A stretch of DNA of 64,000 nucleotides from Chelonoidis abingdonii (GCF_003597395.2 NC_133771.1:45655692-45719691); one strand, 5' to 3'; counted from the stretch's first letter, positions 1-12,432 are shown. The notes: generated from the letters alone by a model not told the origin. Program-made: numbers and translations.

Positions 1-204
1 ATGGAGCTCCGACAAATGCAGCAAGCTGCAGCAAGCTGCAGCAAGCAGGCCCTCACATCATGAAGCATCTGAGAATCTGCCCAAACCTGGGAGAGACAAA
101 ATGGCCAACCAGGGACAGCCCAGGACAGGAGCCAGGAGGAGCACTGTGCCAGGCAGGAATTACCCAAGAAGGACAAACCAGAGCTGGATCCAGTATCATG
201 GCTG
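1..204. other. Flank of the first hAT element, with a short tandem repeat
   Basis: Positions 18-47 hold three copies of a 10-bp unit (gcagcaagct, the last with one change). The rest shows no gene. It was once continuous with the DNA after 2835, because the 8-bp sequence catggctg ends this stretch and restarts at 2828. Confidence 0.6.
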
Positions 205-819
205 CAGGGCCGTCCTTAGGATTTATGGTGCCCTAGGCGAGATTATTAAACTGGTGCCCCTGTGCCTGATCTGCTCTTAGCAACACAAATATAATCATAA
301 GTACTGGAAAACTTGCCACATTCACGTTATTAAAACTAGTTTAACTTAATTAAGCTCACTGTAATGCTGATGGATAGCACTAAGAAGTAGCACTATAGAA
401 AACATTCTTGATTTGCCAGAATGATGCAAATAATATATTTTTTTAATTTGTCTTTTATTGGAAATTATATGAAGAGGCTATTGAACAAAGATTTTGTTTT
501 TAATTTAAAAGCAATCTTTCTGGCTTTTTTGGCTGCAAATCAGTACTAATATCATCGTATGACAAAGACAAAGTCGTGTCTTGTTGTTGCAAGCAATTAG
601 CAGACCAGTTAGCGTTCCCTGACTAGTAGAGCGGATATAGTTTTAATTGAGTTTTAGTTTTTGGAGAAACTCTGGTTCTCCTGTGCTCTGTTACAGGGAA
701 TGTCAGCAGAATACAATGTTGCAATGTACATCTCATTAGACTGGTACACCAGTTAGAATTCGGTGGCAAAGTACCTGGCCACCGTTCCTGCTCAGGCAAC
801 TGCCAGCTGAAATAAATGA

Positions 820-1370
820 ACCCCAGACCGGCGAGGCTGAGTGGGGCTGGTGACTGGACCCTAGACAAGATCCCAGGCCCTGCTCAACCGCTGCTGGTCT
901 GGCGGTTCTGACACACTCCTTTGCCAGCCAGGGAAGTCCAGCTGCAACCCCCCTCAGCCCATACCAGCCTGGGATCTGCTCACCCAGGCTGGCAGGAAGC
1001 AGAGTGGGGCGGAGGCTGGGCTCCTGACTGTACAAGTGGCAGCAGCTGGACCCAGAGTAGCAGTAGGCTGAGTGTGTGGCACCTCGACTGGCAGCAGACT
1101 GAAGCCACTAACCCCCACCGGCCCTGCTCAGCCCGCCACAGCCCACTCAGCCCAGCTTTGCCGGCTGAGTGAATGGACCCCAGTCTGACAGCAGGTTGAG
1201 TGGTTCAGCCGTCTGCTCAGGCCCGCTGCCGCCTGGTGTTCCATTGGGGTCCCCAGGCCGCAGTAGTGCTGAGTTGGGGCCAGCGGCGGTATCCCAGCTG
1301 GGCAATAGGCAGCAGCCGGAACCCCGGAGCAGTGATGGGCTGAGCCACTTCTAGCCTGCCGCTGATACAT
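820..1370. repeat. Degenerate GC-rich minisatellite inside the hAT element
   Basis: Phrases such as ggctgagtg, cccagtctg, gctgctggtctgg and ccctgctcagccc recur at irregular spacing of roughly 60 bp. The block is much more GC-rich than the AT-rich 5' part of the element. I read it as a decayed tandem array carried as cargo. It gives several spurious short open frames. Confidence 0.6.
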
Positions 1371-2020
1371 TCAAAAATCAGCTCACCTGCCACCTTGCGC
1401 TGTGTGCCATAGTATCTCGAGCCCTGCTTTACACACTGTTAAGGAGATCGAGCAATATTAACAGCCTTGTGGAGCGCGCTCTATATCAGGAATAACTAGA
1501 GCTTGACCGGTAAAGCGAGTGACATTTTTGATTTTCATCTCGATAAAACCTGCCTCCACTGCCTCAAACCAAACCTTCACTAAAATGTCAAACAACTTAC
1601 ATTTTCGTTTTGTGCATAAGATTTGATATCTTTTTAAGGAAATATATGAAATTGGTATCAGATTGTCCGCAAGAATTTTGTGGCCACAAAGTTCGTATAA
1701 CTGAAATCTAAGATGGCAACACAGCAACTGCTGAGATTCAGCTTGCTCACGACCCCAGTCCTGCTGGTCCAACAGCTGCATGTAGACCCAAATCCACCTC
1801 TTGGGGTGCAGAGTGGCACAGCAGCACAAACTCCTCATACGCAATCACACGCTCAATGCGCACCACCACCAGCCCTTACGGACCATGTGAATTTAGCACA
1901 GCGATCATTCTCAGACAGTCACTCCATAGGAGCCACAGCAGCTCATCATGCCCGTGCAAGCTCCCCCATGAGATGGATCGCTGGCAGCTGCCAGCCCGGG
2001 GAGAAGGCGTCTCCCAGCTA

Positions 2021-2244
2021 GGGGTGACCAGATCAGATGTCCCCTGATTTTTAAAGGGTCCAGTCCCGATATGTGGGCTTGTCTTATAAGGCACCAATTA
2101 CCTCCACCTAGCAGTAGACCATGACAGCAGTGTGGAAAAATCAGGACAGGGGTTTGGGGTGGGGGGGGATAAAAGGAGCCAATATAAGAAAAAGGACCGC
2201 CAAAATTGGACTGTCCTATAAATAGGGAATATCTGTGCTCACTC
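2021..2244. mobile_element. TA-flanked MITE, GGGTGACCAGAT family, nested in hAT
   Basis: It begins ggggtgaccagat after a TA (2019-2020) and ends in a degenerate complement, atctgtgctcactc, before a TA (2245-2246). The interior resembles the cleaner copy at 50061-50184, sharing phrases for cagtcccgat, cttataag, ataagaaaaag and aaatcaggacag. TA target duplication suggests a Tc1/mariner-type mobilising transposase, which is an inference from the flanks only. Confidence 0.7.
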
Positions 2245-2835
2245 TACCCAATCCTCTATCCTATTTTTCAACACATCGGTAAACCCCAACCCAGCCGCTG
2301 TGTGACATTCCATTGCTTGGCTCGACTGCCCAGAAGTGAGTTACTTTCACTTTCCATTTCTCAGTCAGGCAGGCAGCCAGCCTCCTCCCTTCGACTTATC
2401 CCCACACTTTTCACCAACCCAGCCCTGACGGAGGGAGGGAGGAGAGAGAGAGGGAGGCTCCTGTGGGAGGAGGGGAGAAGGAGGGTTTTCGTGGGCAGGT
2501 GCGGGGAGAAGAGTGATTTATGGGGACAACAAAGGAACTGCCCTGCCGAGCCACATCCTGCCTCACCTCACCTCAGCCGGGGGAAAGGAGTCACACTCAC
2601 AGGTGAGCATCTTCCCCCACCCCTACCCTATTCCCCTTCCCAGAGACCCCAGCAGCGAATCCCCTCCCTCAGACTGTGCAGAATTCTGCTCTCTCTAGGA
2701 CCCAGCAGCCCTGCTCTTACATGCTCCACTGCTTCCCGTCTGTCTGGGCTCCTTGCAGAGTGGTGTCCTCAGGCACAGTGGTACCCTACGCGGCTGCCTA
2801 TTCTGCCTATGGCTAAGGACGGCCCTGCATGGCTG

Positions 2836-3390
2836 CCCAGAGCTGTGAGCACTGGGGCTTGTGCTCTTGCATTGGGAATAAGGAAGGAGACTGTTAGCTA
2901 GTTAAGTGGGGAGATTGGTGCTCAGTGTGGGATTGCAGTGACCAGAAGAAGGCTTTGTTGGGGGAAGTTTACTGGCACCGAAGACTCACTGCCAGACTGG
3001 AACTTTGCCCAGGACTTATGAACTCTGAGTGTAGACGCATTGCTCCGTGTCTGCCCTTTCAGACCGTGGTACCGCTAGGCCTGTGGGGCCAAGTGTTTGA
3101 ATGTAATTCTGTTTTACCGCTCCCCCTATATTTCCCACTATTGTTTTTCTCTCCATTCATTCCTGTGTTAATAAATATTTTGCTTTCCTATATTCACTGT
3201 ATTCTTCCAGTGTGTGTTCACTCTGGAGGGTTTGGAACAGGCGCCCCTGGGGTGGAAGTGGGGTTTCCCTGCTGCATTCCTGTGCACACCTTTTCTTGGT
3301 CAGAGCTTCTGGAGAGCAGATTCCATCTTTGCCACAAGGGAGCTACAGTTACACTGCTTGCACCATGATGTGTACTTTTTCCACCCCTGG
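2836..3390 (+). other. Possible LTR-like sequence, unresolved
   Basis: This stretch has an ataaat polyadenylation-like signal near 3168 in a pyrimidine-rich context, followed by a short T/G-rich stretch, which resembles the R-U5 part of an LTR. I cannot find both ends, TG/CA termini with a target duplication, or a primer-binding site, so the assignment stays open. It was interrupted by the hAT element on its left side. Confidence 0.3.
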
Positions 3391-4860
3391 CAGATCATTT
3401 GGCCCTTATCTGGTTGGATCAGATATTTTAAACTCCTCATTATTGATGCAAATACCAAAGAAAAGTAAAAAAGAAACCCTTTAATTAAATGCTTCCAATT
3501 ACATTTTAAATTATCAGGTTCAGATATATTACTGCTTGCTGGCTTTGTGCCACTCCAGAGATGTGCAGCAGCTGTAAACCCAATTTAACTGGCCAGGTAT
3601 GCCAGGTTTATGAGTGAATTGTATCACCAGAGCAGCACAAAGCAGGTGATGCATACAAATGAATCTGGTCCTTAATTCCTTAAACATCATTTTCCAGGTG
3701 AAGCTTTTGTTCTTTTCTGTGTTTTGGTCAAACAGAACAATAGTTCTTTTTGTGCGGAACTCAAGTGCAGGCTTTTATTCTGAAACAACATGCACAAGGG
3801 CCAGAAAAGCTCAGAAAAACAAGCAGAAGAATTTTCAAAGTTGATTTCTCTCACCCAAGTGAATCAATCTCCGTCAAAGAGTAATCAGGGTAGCCTATTT
3901 GTTCTTTACTCTCCGATAAACTGTTTTTCTTTGCTTCTTGTAAAGCCCACAACATACTGGGTAAAATATGTGGAATAATTAAACACCACAGTGTTGGAAT
4001 GGAAGCAATACATCTTTTTGGAGGAGCTCCTGCCAAATTCTACTTTTTTTTTTTTTTTTAAAGAGCTACAAGTTAAGGAGGTGTTACTGGAATGTAATCT
4101 TATTTTTTCCCCTTCATTTCAACTCTTCTTCAGCTGGCATATGCTGTGGTCAGACACTAAACATTAACAACAGGCCCCGGGGAAAAACTGCAATAAGGGT
4201 TTAGTGGGGTTGGCAGGTCTGAGTGCTAGATAGTTCATATCAGTTGGTGTGATATTATGCAAGAGACATCAACTTTGCACTGGGACCAGTCAAGAAGCTT
4301 CCCTGCCTTTGCAGGTTCTCCTCAAGGGCTTGTCACAGTCTGAGACCTTTTGGTTCTAGAAGTGTTGTGAATGCACTTTCTGGGCAAAGCTGGGGGCAAA
4401 TGGGCCGGAAAGGGGAAAGGAAGGGAAGTAGTCATGCATGGCCCTCCCAGTCTTCTGTATCAACTCATACAGTGGTCCTAGCACACAGAAGTATGTTGCA
4501 TTGCTGGAGCTCCCTAATGGTAGAATGTAGCTCCTCACTACCCCCAACATGGGGTATGGCTGAGTCCTAAGCAAATATTTGCTTACACCTGAACTTTAGT
4601 AAGACTAGATCACACTATGTAGCACAATTCTCAGTCTGGTGAATCTTTCAGTTGAGGTTCCAAAATGTTCAGTCCCAAAGTTGTGTGATTTCACAAATAG
4701 GTGTCTGTTATAGCTGTCCCCCTGCTAGCATTCTTTTTTCCCTTCTCCTTTCTGTTTGTCCTGGGTGGCTGCCCCTCCCAGCCATTGTGCTAACTAAAGT
4801 CACAGCCCTATTCATAGGGATGGCTTGTACAGACTAACTGGAGCCACTGCCCTGCCTAGG
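3391..4860. other. No gene recognised
   Basis: AT-rich sequence with a T run at 4044-4059. Open frames here are short and lack domain character. Nothing repeat-like was recognised with confidence. Confidence 0.6.
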
Positions 4861-6600
4861 GAGGGGGCTTCTTTTTGGGGTTCTTTGTTGGCTCCTTTTT
4901 CAGACCGGTCGGGTTTCTTAGGGGCGCTGCCAGAAAATGCAGTCTGAAGTGGAACTAATTAGGCAAATATTGCGTCCATACCTGTGGTGCCAGAACATGT
5001 GCAGGCATGCTATGCTTCTGGCAGGTTTTCCCTGCTCCTCTCCTTCCCCTGATATCAAGGAGGAGAGCCAATCAAAGTACTGGTGGGAAACTGCCTAAGT
5101 TTGCACTTAACAAACGAGACTTTTTTTGATTCGACCGCGGAGAAGGTTCTTGCTTTGCCACGCTGGTCTGATGAGCAGGGTTTTGGGAGCCCTCTCTCAC
5201 TCTCGTTTGTTTTTGAGCGTACGCCCGTTTTTAAACTACCCCTCCAGAACAACGGAATTTGTGCCTGAGATCTCGCTGATTACTGGAAAGCGAATCGAGT
5301 CCTCTCCATTTCGATGCTATCTTGTTTCCTCTCTCTATGTTGCTGCGTCCTGGCGGATTGGTAAGAGTTTTTCTTGCAGGCTCCCCGCTGTGCTAGTGCT
5401 GGCCTGTTTCCAAGCAGACAGACCCAAGCTAAACTTCTTGTCTGTATCTGTAATTGTTTCTTGCTCCGAGGCTTTGCTGCCTAAAAATAAGCCTGCTGCA
5501 CTGCTTGGGCTGTGCTTTCCTGGACTGTTATGCCTGGGCTGCCAGCTTGCAGCCCCCACACTGCTGCTAAGGTGCACCTATGTAGAATCAGGTTCTTAGT
5601 CTAGATTAGTTGTAACTTTCTTTTGCATACTTAGTTAGTAGGTATAGAGAATTGTGGTATTGTGCTCTGTAAGTTAGGTTTAAAAAATTGTTGGGCATTT
5701 GTTCTGTTACTTGCTAATTTGTTATCTTGGTTCAGTTAAGTCTAGATCCTAGATGAATTTTGGCTTGTTCTGTACAATTTGGCTATGTGCTGTTCTTCCT
5801 GCTGCCCCGCCCCGCGAGCTTCCCAGTTCACTGGTTGCAGTGTCTCTGCTTTGTTTAAACTTGAGCTGTTGCTCTTGTGTCTCCTGAGTTTAACACTCCT
5901 CTGCTCTCTGCTCATGTGCTCTCTTCCGCTCACTCCCAACTATTCCGCCTATCCAGCTCTCTCTCTCTCTCTTCGCTCTTTTTTAATCCTCCGCCCACGT
6001 GTTCACCCGCTCCTTACTGCCGCAAACGTTAATTGTATAATAAAGTTAGCATAACCCACGGATTGGTTACCCTTTTTCCTTAACAACCGTCACTTTTTAG
6101 CATTTATAACCACTGTGACACACTTTTACCTAGAGTTGGATATTAACACATTTTCCATAAACTGTTAGTTGGTTATATGCTTGCTGTAACACACCCTTTA
6201 CATAAAGAATTGTTAGCTACTGTACATTTATATTTCATGTTAATCGGTTACCAACTGTATTGTACCCCACTGTGTTGTACTCTCCATCTTATTGTAAACC
6301 TCCCTATACTATTTACTTAAAGACCCCTCCCAATGTCTACCTTAACAAACCCCATACCCCTCACTATTGGATTCCCATGTTTTTGCATTTTCTTACTAAA
6401 GTTATTTTGCACCCCACCAGTGCTAGTAGTTTGTCCCCCAAGATCCCCTACCTGCTGGCAAAGGGTCAGAATAGGAAGCTTTTCTGTTGCGGCCAGGTAA
6501 CGACCAACTTCATTAGAAAACACTTCTTTCACCAAACACTCTGAGGGATATGATCATAGACAACATCACAGCATGGACCTATTTGCACATAAACCGTGAC
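4861..6600. other. Unassigned repeat-like region
   Basis: From about 4900 to 6050 the composition is richer in GC and in CpG than its neighbours (for example ttcgaccgcggag, gcgtacgcccg), with a CT run near 5958 and an aataaag motif near 6039. This looks like the regulatory or leader part of some retroelement upstream of the Penelope-like remnant, but I find no terminal repeats and no conserved protein. The 157-codon open frame at 5126-5599 has no recognisable motif. I leave the family open. Confidence 0.35.
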
Positions 6601-6837
6601 TGCCAGAGGCGCTGTGACTGGTTTCAGCTATAACTGAATAAACATTTCTAGACTTTGATGCAAAACTTCCAAGACTGAAGATTTTCTTACCGCTAATTTT
6701 TTAAAGCAACTAATTACTTTTGTGCATGTTCCAACTTCTTGGTTCTGACTGGAAACAGAAGTTGAAAAAATAGCTTAAGTAAACTTGTTGGGCTGCAAAA
6801 TTGAAGAAAGAATTACTGATAATTCCAATTAAACTAA

Positions 6838-7372
6838 ACAACCTCTCCAGCACATCATCAAAGATCTACAGACTATCCTAAAATCATCCCTCACTCTTCA
6901 CAGATCTTGGGAGAAGGGCCAGTCCTCACTTATAGACACTTCCCAACCTGAAGCAAATACTCACCAGCAACCGCACCAGCATACAACATTTAAACACTAC
7001 CCAGGAAACCTATCTTGCACAAAAGCCCGACCACTTTCTCCACAAATCTATTCAAGTGACACCATCATGACGCTAATTCATATCAGCCACGGCCATCAGG
7101 GGCTCGTTCACCTGCACATCGTACCAAAGTGATATGTATGCATTCATGTGCCAGCAATGCCCCTCTGCAATGTAACATTGGCCAAACCGGACATCTCTAT
7201 GCAAAGAATAAATGGACACAAATCTGACATCGATCATAACATTCAAAAACAGGGGAAGAACACTTAAACTTCTCAACACTCAGTGACAGACTTGAAAGGT
7301 GGCAATTCTGCAACAAAAAACTTCAAACAGACTCCAAAGAGGGACTGCTGAACTCGATTTAATATGGCAAAT
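6838..7372 (+). pseudogene. Penelope-like protein C-terminus, GIY-YIG endonuclease remnant
   Basis: One plus frame reads QPLQHIIKDLQ near 6840, a phrase close to the one expected between the reverse transcriptase and endonuclease of this family. Another frame around 7175-7190 reads CNIGQTG, the second half of the GIY-YIG motif, followed in a further frame by INGHKSDI. The need to change frame and the in-frame stops show that the gene is dead. The intact protein would nick target DNA to prime reverse transcription. The family call rests on the endonuclease motif together with the 3' tail. Confidence 0.72.
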
Positions 7373-7630
7373 TAGATACATTAATCAGGCTTAAACAGAG
7401 CCTGGATGGTTGGGTCCATTACCCTAATTGAATCTATTTCCTATGTTAAGTTTCTCCTCACACTTTCTATGGATTCATCTCTGGTAATTATCACTTTCAA
7501 ACAGTTTTTTTTTTCCTGCTAGATGATAGCTCATCTCAAATGATAGACTCTTCCCGTTGTATGCATTACTTCCATTGTTTCATGTTCTCTGTAGTATAAA
7601 TATCTCCTGTCTGCGTGTTCATTCTATGCA

Positions 7631-7669
7631 TCCGAAGAAGTGAGCTGTAGCTCACGAAAGCTCATGCTG
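7631..7669 (+). ncRNA. Hammerhead-ribozyme-like motif, core damaged
   Basis: The order is CCGAAGA (expected CUGAUGA), then a perfect 6-bp stem II (GTGAGC 7640-7645 with GCTCAC 7650-7655) closed by tgta, then GAAA (7656-7659), then GC-TCAT-GC as a short stem III. The base after the last U is G (7669), where a cleavable site needs A, C or U. Stem II is therefore kept while the catalytic core and the cleavage site are altered, so cleavage is not expected. Confidence 0.55.
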
Positions 7670-7752
7670 AAATAAATTTATTAGTCTCTAAGGTGCCACA
7701 AGTACTCCTGTTCTTTTTGCAGATACAGACTAACACGGCTGCTACTCTGAAA

Positions 7753-10700
7753 TTTCACAGTAATTCCTGTTCTGATTAAATTTCATGGTCAGTTTTACAA
7801 ACTCAAGAATCAGAAAAGTTTCATATACGCATTTTGGGTGCTTTTTTCAGTCAAACCTTTTTTCAGCCTGCAAACCTTCTGATATTTATATATATAATAA
7901 AAATATAAATATAAAATTAGTACCTTCCACCTTCAGGAGAATCTTCTTCAGATGCCCATATTAATAGGCATTGCTCCCTTATTCCAGACCAGTAACTAAA
8001 ACATAAGAGCATTGCAAACTGAAGCATTGAGCAGTGGCCTAGCAACAACAGATTGTATCTTACACTACTTCTCTGCCTGATTCAGATCAAACTTCCCTTA
8101 CCTGTCCTGGATGTAGATTTAAAAAAAAATATACAACACAGGCCTAGATTATTGATCGTACATTCCTTTTCATGTAAATTCAAGACAGTCATTTGGGCAT
8201 TGCTGGCTGAGAACCAAACCCTCAGCAAACACACTTGCTGTATATTGTACCTGGTGTCTTGGCTACATTTATGCCCATCTGTCAGGATGGCATGCTGCCT
8301 GCTCTAAAGTTGGTTGGACCTTTTCAATGAGGCATGGGTGCCAGACTGCAGTGGGTTTGTTGAGTAGCCTTCATAAACCTGCATATGCCCTCTCCTCTAA
8401 AGGAAGTCCTTCCTTTATGCCAGAATTGAAGCACTGGCACTGTATCCTTTCTCACAATTGAACACACCTGTTGATACTTCTACAAAGTGGGGAGAAAACA
8501 AGAAAACTGTGGAAGAGAGTCATTTTTGGCTGCCAAGAAGGCAGGTGCGGTAGCAGCAGGTATCTGATAAACTCAGGAAGATAACTGGGTGTTAAAATGT
8601 TTCTAATGTGGATGTGCATTATTCCTTGTAGAGCTCTGTCCAAAGACAATCAACATTTCTGTCAGTGACAGTGACTCAAGCTGACAGACTTTTAGATTTT
8701 GTGGTGATAGGTGTGATAGAAAACAGGTACAGTTTACAGAGCAACTCTAAGACTATATGTCCATATTACAAGTTAGAGATGTTATTCCCCTGTTCATGTA
8801 CATGTATTCACACTAGCTCTTATCAACCTAATGAGAGTAGAATTAGCAGTGTAGCCACAGTAGCATGGGTATTGGCAGTGGAGGCACAGCTTAGTCATGT
8901 CAAGTACATACCCTTACCATGTAGTGTAGACATATATTAAGACTGGCTATATATTGAAAATAACCTACATAAGTGTCCTTTTCTCACTTCTATAATGCAA
9001 ATAATGAAGTTATAAAGAGAGTCTGTCAAACCTTTAGATCTCCAGTTTAACAGACCTGAGAAGCTGCATTTTCACAGCCAGATTGTGTGGAGCCCTGTGG
9101 TGAACTTTGCCACTGACTTCAGTGGGGACAGGATTTCATCCCTTATTCACAGTAGTAGGTGTTTACCCATGCAAGAAGTCTGCTTGAAACCAATGGGACT
9201 ATTTGAGTGCCATCACGAGGAAGGGTGCCACAATCTGACTCTTGCATCTGAAATTTACATCTCTTTGGAAACTGGATTTTTTTTTTATTAGCTACTCAGC
9301 TCTGACAGGATCTTTTTTTAAAAAACAAAAACAAAAAACCAGTATGTTGGAATAAAGTTCACGTTCCTTATAGAGATTCACAACAGGAAGTTGTGTTCAA
9401 TTTCCAGGCATAAAGGATTTTTTCAGTGTCTTTTTGCAGTTAAAATGTAGCTGTCTCTAAATAAATGAATAATATGCACCCTTTGAGAATCTCTCATCAG
9501 TTATAATCCCTTGATCAGTCAGCATCTAGGACAGCTTCACAACTGGCTGAGGTTCTCCCCTCCCCCCTTTTTATTAAGCTATCATGATGGGAGGGGTCAA
9601 AAGTGATTGACTGGTACAATGGTTATTTACTTTTCTGGAGTGATGATCTAATGTCAACTGATTTTTCTTCCCCTTTAAAATTTGTATATATGAAAATAAA
9701 TGTAAAAAACTGTTTTCTCCCTCCTCTCTCCATGATCAGAATGGTTTATAAGAAGATGATATAAATCAGTCTCACCTTTGATGTCATGAGGTTGTGATTT
9801 TCAAAAGAGCCTGTGGGAGTTAAGCATCCACCCACACTGAAAATTGTCTTCCCATTGAACTTCAGTGGGATTTGACTGCATAACTGCCTTTAGACTCCTT
9901 TGAAAATCTCAGCCTAATAGTGAGTACACTGTCATTGGCTGATTGAATGCCAAGGTCCTGATTGCAACATTTAAGCCACCAGTCTGTACTGAGGCTGCTA
10001 TAGATGTGCATAATCCAGAGGAAGCTGGAGAAGAGGCAGTGCCTCCCCAAATCTGCCAAACATGCAGGAAGAGTACACACACTTCACCATCCATTAGGGT
10101 GATGTAATGGGTTCCGTCTTCTGTGTTTAGCATATGCATGCAAAGGGGACATTGACATACCCCCAATTCTTCCCTATCCTTTGGGAAGATTTGCACTCTA
10201 GGGGTTGCGTGGGAGGTACAGTAGTTGCTACACTACTCTGAGTGCAAAGAATGACATTGTCCTGGCCCTTGTATGGAGTGTACATGAAAGGGAAGGCAAT
10301 TTATGTCCTCCCTGCGTATACATGGCCCCCAGTGCTGCACCATTAAATCTCTGCCAGTCACACCAATGAGTGTAGGGTCAACGTCATGCTGGGTTCTGGG
10401 CAACCATATGTATACCCTTCAGGGACACGAGTGAGCAGATTTATAGCACAAGAAATGCAGTTGATGGTATATATTCATTCTATAATGACACCAAAATTAT
10501 TCAGTTGCCTTTACTGCCAAAATTTTAAAGTGCCAGGCTCAAATAGGTCTGGGCCGTAGTAGTACTTTTGAAGAGAGCAGGACAAAAAAGTTGGCAAGGG
10601 CCAGAAATAAGTGGCAATAAAAATCAAATGTTGAAAATGTCACTTCCAATATATCACACAGTTTATAAATTAAACTCCATATTATTAGGCTAACACTGAG

Positions 10701-11830
10701 TAAAACTGCTCAAGATCTGCTCCTGCAGATCCTGTAACAGCCTGTGCCCTTGGAGGGTACATAGCCAGCGTTTTATGCTGGGGTTCTAGCACACTAATGG
10801 GATTTGTATGTATGAGCCTGTGAAAGTCCTGATCCTGGGGAAAACATTTCTGAATAGAAAAAATAAAACAGTCAGGTGCTGATAGTTTGAAAACAGGCTG
10901 TAACTAGTGATCCAAGCTGGGAGTAAAGCTGGCAAAGAGGGTGATACTTCCTTAATCTGACATACCAAAGATCACATAATTGCTATTTAGTGTGCCTGAT
11001 TCCCTAGCTCATTGATATAAAAGGCTAATCTTTGTACATTCAGTCAGATTGTACATTTAGCCTTTTTTGTTATTTCCAGAGAACCACTCAAACCAGTGCC
11101 CCTGCCTCTAATCCTCTGAAATCATCTTCTGAGTATACACTGCATATCTATGTCTTAGCCAGGTAACTTCTTCAAAACTGCCATTTTTAAACTTATTTAA
11201 GAATGACCTCCTTACTTACAGCTAGATAAATGTGCTGGCAGATTTATTTATTTTTTTCTGGAGAAGCATCCTATGGCCATTAGGCATATCCTAACTGATT
11301 ATTCATCTTGGATATCTCAAGAAAGATAACACACTGAGTTTTCCTTTCTATGGGTGCACCTATGCTGCAAAAAAGTGCTAATTTAACTATGGTGAAGTAA
11401 CTCACATTAGCTGACTTGTTTACAATAGCAGGTGAGCCTTAGCAATTTAGCTTTTAACTCAGGTTAGTAGCTTTGAGTTCAGCCCAAAGCTGCTAAAGTC
11501 TAAGTTTACATATGTGCTTAGATCTTTCTGGGACTGGGGCCATAATGTAAAGGTGCAAGGTATATTTGTATATTTTATCCACCATGATAAAGACAGGAGC
11601 ATTTTAAACGAAGGAAGTAAGCCTGAAGGAGGTTTAGATAAACTGGTAGGTGACTTTTTAAAAATCAAGATGAACATCAAAAAATAAGGACAATAATATA
11701 AGGTTTATTGCTAGGTGTTATAGGGAGTACAGCTGAGAATACAAAGGTAAAGGAGAATGTGGAAAGGAGTGATGACAATCTTGTAAAAGGTTAAAACAGA
11801 AACTTTCAAAGTGAGTGGAAGGATCATCAA
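7753..11830. other. No gene recognised
   Basis: AT-rich intergenic or intronic DNA. It has an A/T-only stretch just before 7920, and only short open frames without motifs. Apart from the possible MITE remnant at 8800-8938, no repeat family is recognised with confidence. Confidence 0.55.
8800..8938. repeat. Possible 3' remnant of a Harbinger-type MITE
   Basis: The end tagtgtagacatata (8922-8936) matches the GTCTACACT terminal motif used by the Harbinger and MITE copies elsewhere in this window, read in reverse. The 5' partner end is not visible, so this is a truncated copy at best. Confidence 0.35.
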
Positions 11831-12043
11831 ATGGTTAGGGAACCAGCCTAGAACTTGGTAGACCTAGGTTCAGTTATCTGCTCTGCCACATATTTCCTGT
11901 GTAACCTTTGGCTCATCTTTCTGTCCCTCAGTTCCACATCTATAAAATCAGATTGTCTTGTTACCCAGCTGTTGTGAGGATTAATATATCAAATATTGTG
12001 AGGTGCTCAGATACTGTAGCAATAGGGCCATATAAGTACCTAA
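11831..12043 (+). repeat. tRNA-derived SINE, tail split by Harbinger insertion
   Basis: The head shows a pol III-like box A region (tggttagggaaccag) and box B region (aggttcagttat). The body then runs through tgcctc/ccctcagttccacatct and gtgaggtgctcagatactgtag, phrases shared with the copy at 17062. The tail reads agtacctaa and continues after the Harbinger element as taagatagata (14703-14713), a typical short-repeat SINE tail. This gives the order of events: SINE first, Harbinger second. Confidence 0.72.
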
Positions 12044-12432
12044 GGCCTGGTCTACACTACGCATTTAAACTGAATTTAGCAGTGTTAAACCGATTTAACC
12101 CTGCACCCGTCCACACAATGAGGCCCTTTATATCAATATAAAGGGCTCTTTAAACAGGTTTCTGTACTCCTCCCCGACAAGAGGAGTAGTGCTGAAATCA
12201 GTATTGCCATGTCGGATTAGGGTTAGTGTGGCCGCAAATCAATGGTATTGGCCTCCAAGCGGTATCCCACAGTGCACCATTGTGACCGCTCTGGAAAGCC
12301 ATCTGAACTCAGAAGCACTGGCCAGGTAGACAGGAAAAGCCCCACAAACTTTTGAATTTCATATCCTGTTTGGCCAGCGTGGAGAGCTCACCAGCACAGG
12401 TGACGACGCAGAGCTCATCAGCACAGGTAACA

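Larger units (their letters stand above)
205..2827. mobile_element. hAT-superfamily DNA transposon, non-autonomous, 2.6 kb
   Basis: The element starts CAGGGCCGTCCTTAG and ends with the exact reverse complement, a perfect 15-bp terminal inverted repeat. It is flanked by the 8-bp direct repeat catggctg at 197-204 and 2828-2835. An 8-bp duplication with CAGGG-type ends is the standard hAT signature. I see no recognisable hAT transposase in either strand, so it was probably mobilised in trans. It contains a GC-rich degenerate minisatellite (about 820-1370) and a nested TA-flanked MITE (2021-2244). A 231-codon open frame at 2206-2901 runs across the 3' end of the element into the flank and is therefore not a gene. 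Confidence 0.93.
6830..7752 (+). mobile_element. Penelope-like retroelement, 5'-truncated and decayed
   Basis: The 3' end is a characteristic tail: a hammerhead-like segment (7631-7669), then aataaattta, ttagtctctaaggtgcc, and a terminal acacggctgctactctgaa at 7733-7751. Similar 3' tails occur at 42541-43108 (twice, inverted) and 51092 (minus strand). Upstream, broken frames carry the remains of a GIY-YIG endonuclease region. Penelope-like elements encode a reverse transcriptase followed by GIY-YIG; the reverse transcriptase part is missing or unrecognisable here. Confidence 0.8.

Noticed and set aside
2206..2901. 231-codon plus-strand open frame
   Set aside because: It starts inside a MITE, runs through the hAT terminal repeat and into the flank. 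No domain is visible.
5168..5200. CTGATGA at 5169 as a hammerhead start
   Set aside because: No GAAA box or matching stem II follows at the right distance.
5126..5599. 157-codon plus-strand open frame in a CpG-rich stretch
   Set aside because: Mixed hydrophobic and cysteine-rich text without a known motif or conserved spacing; the region looks like repeat leader or LTR sequence.
11831..11915. tRNA gene
   Set aside because: Box A and box B-like text is present, but it continues into a SINE body and the cloverleaf is not intact; the same holds at 17062, 41945 and 54443.
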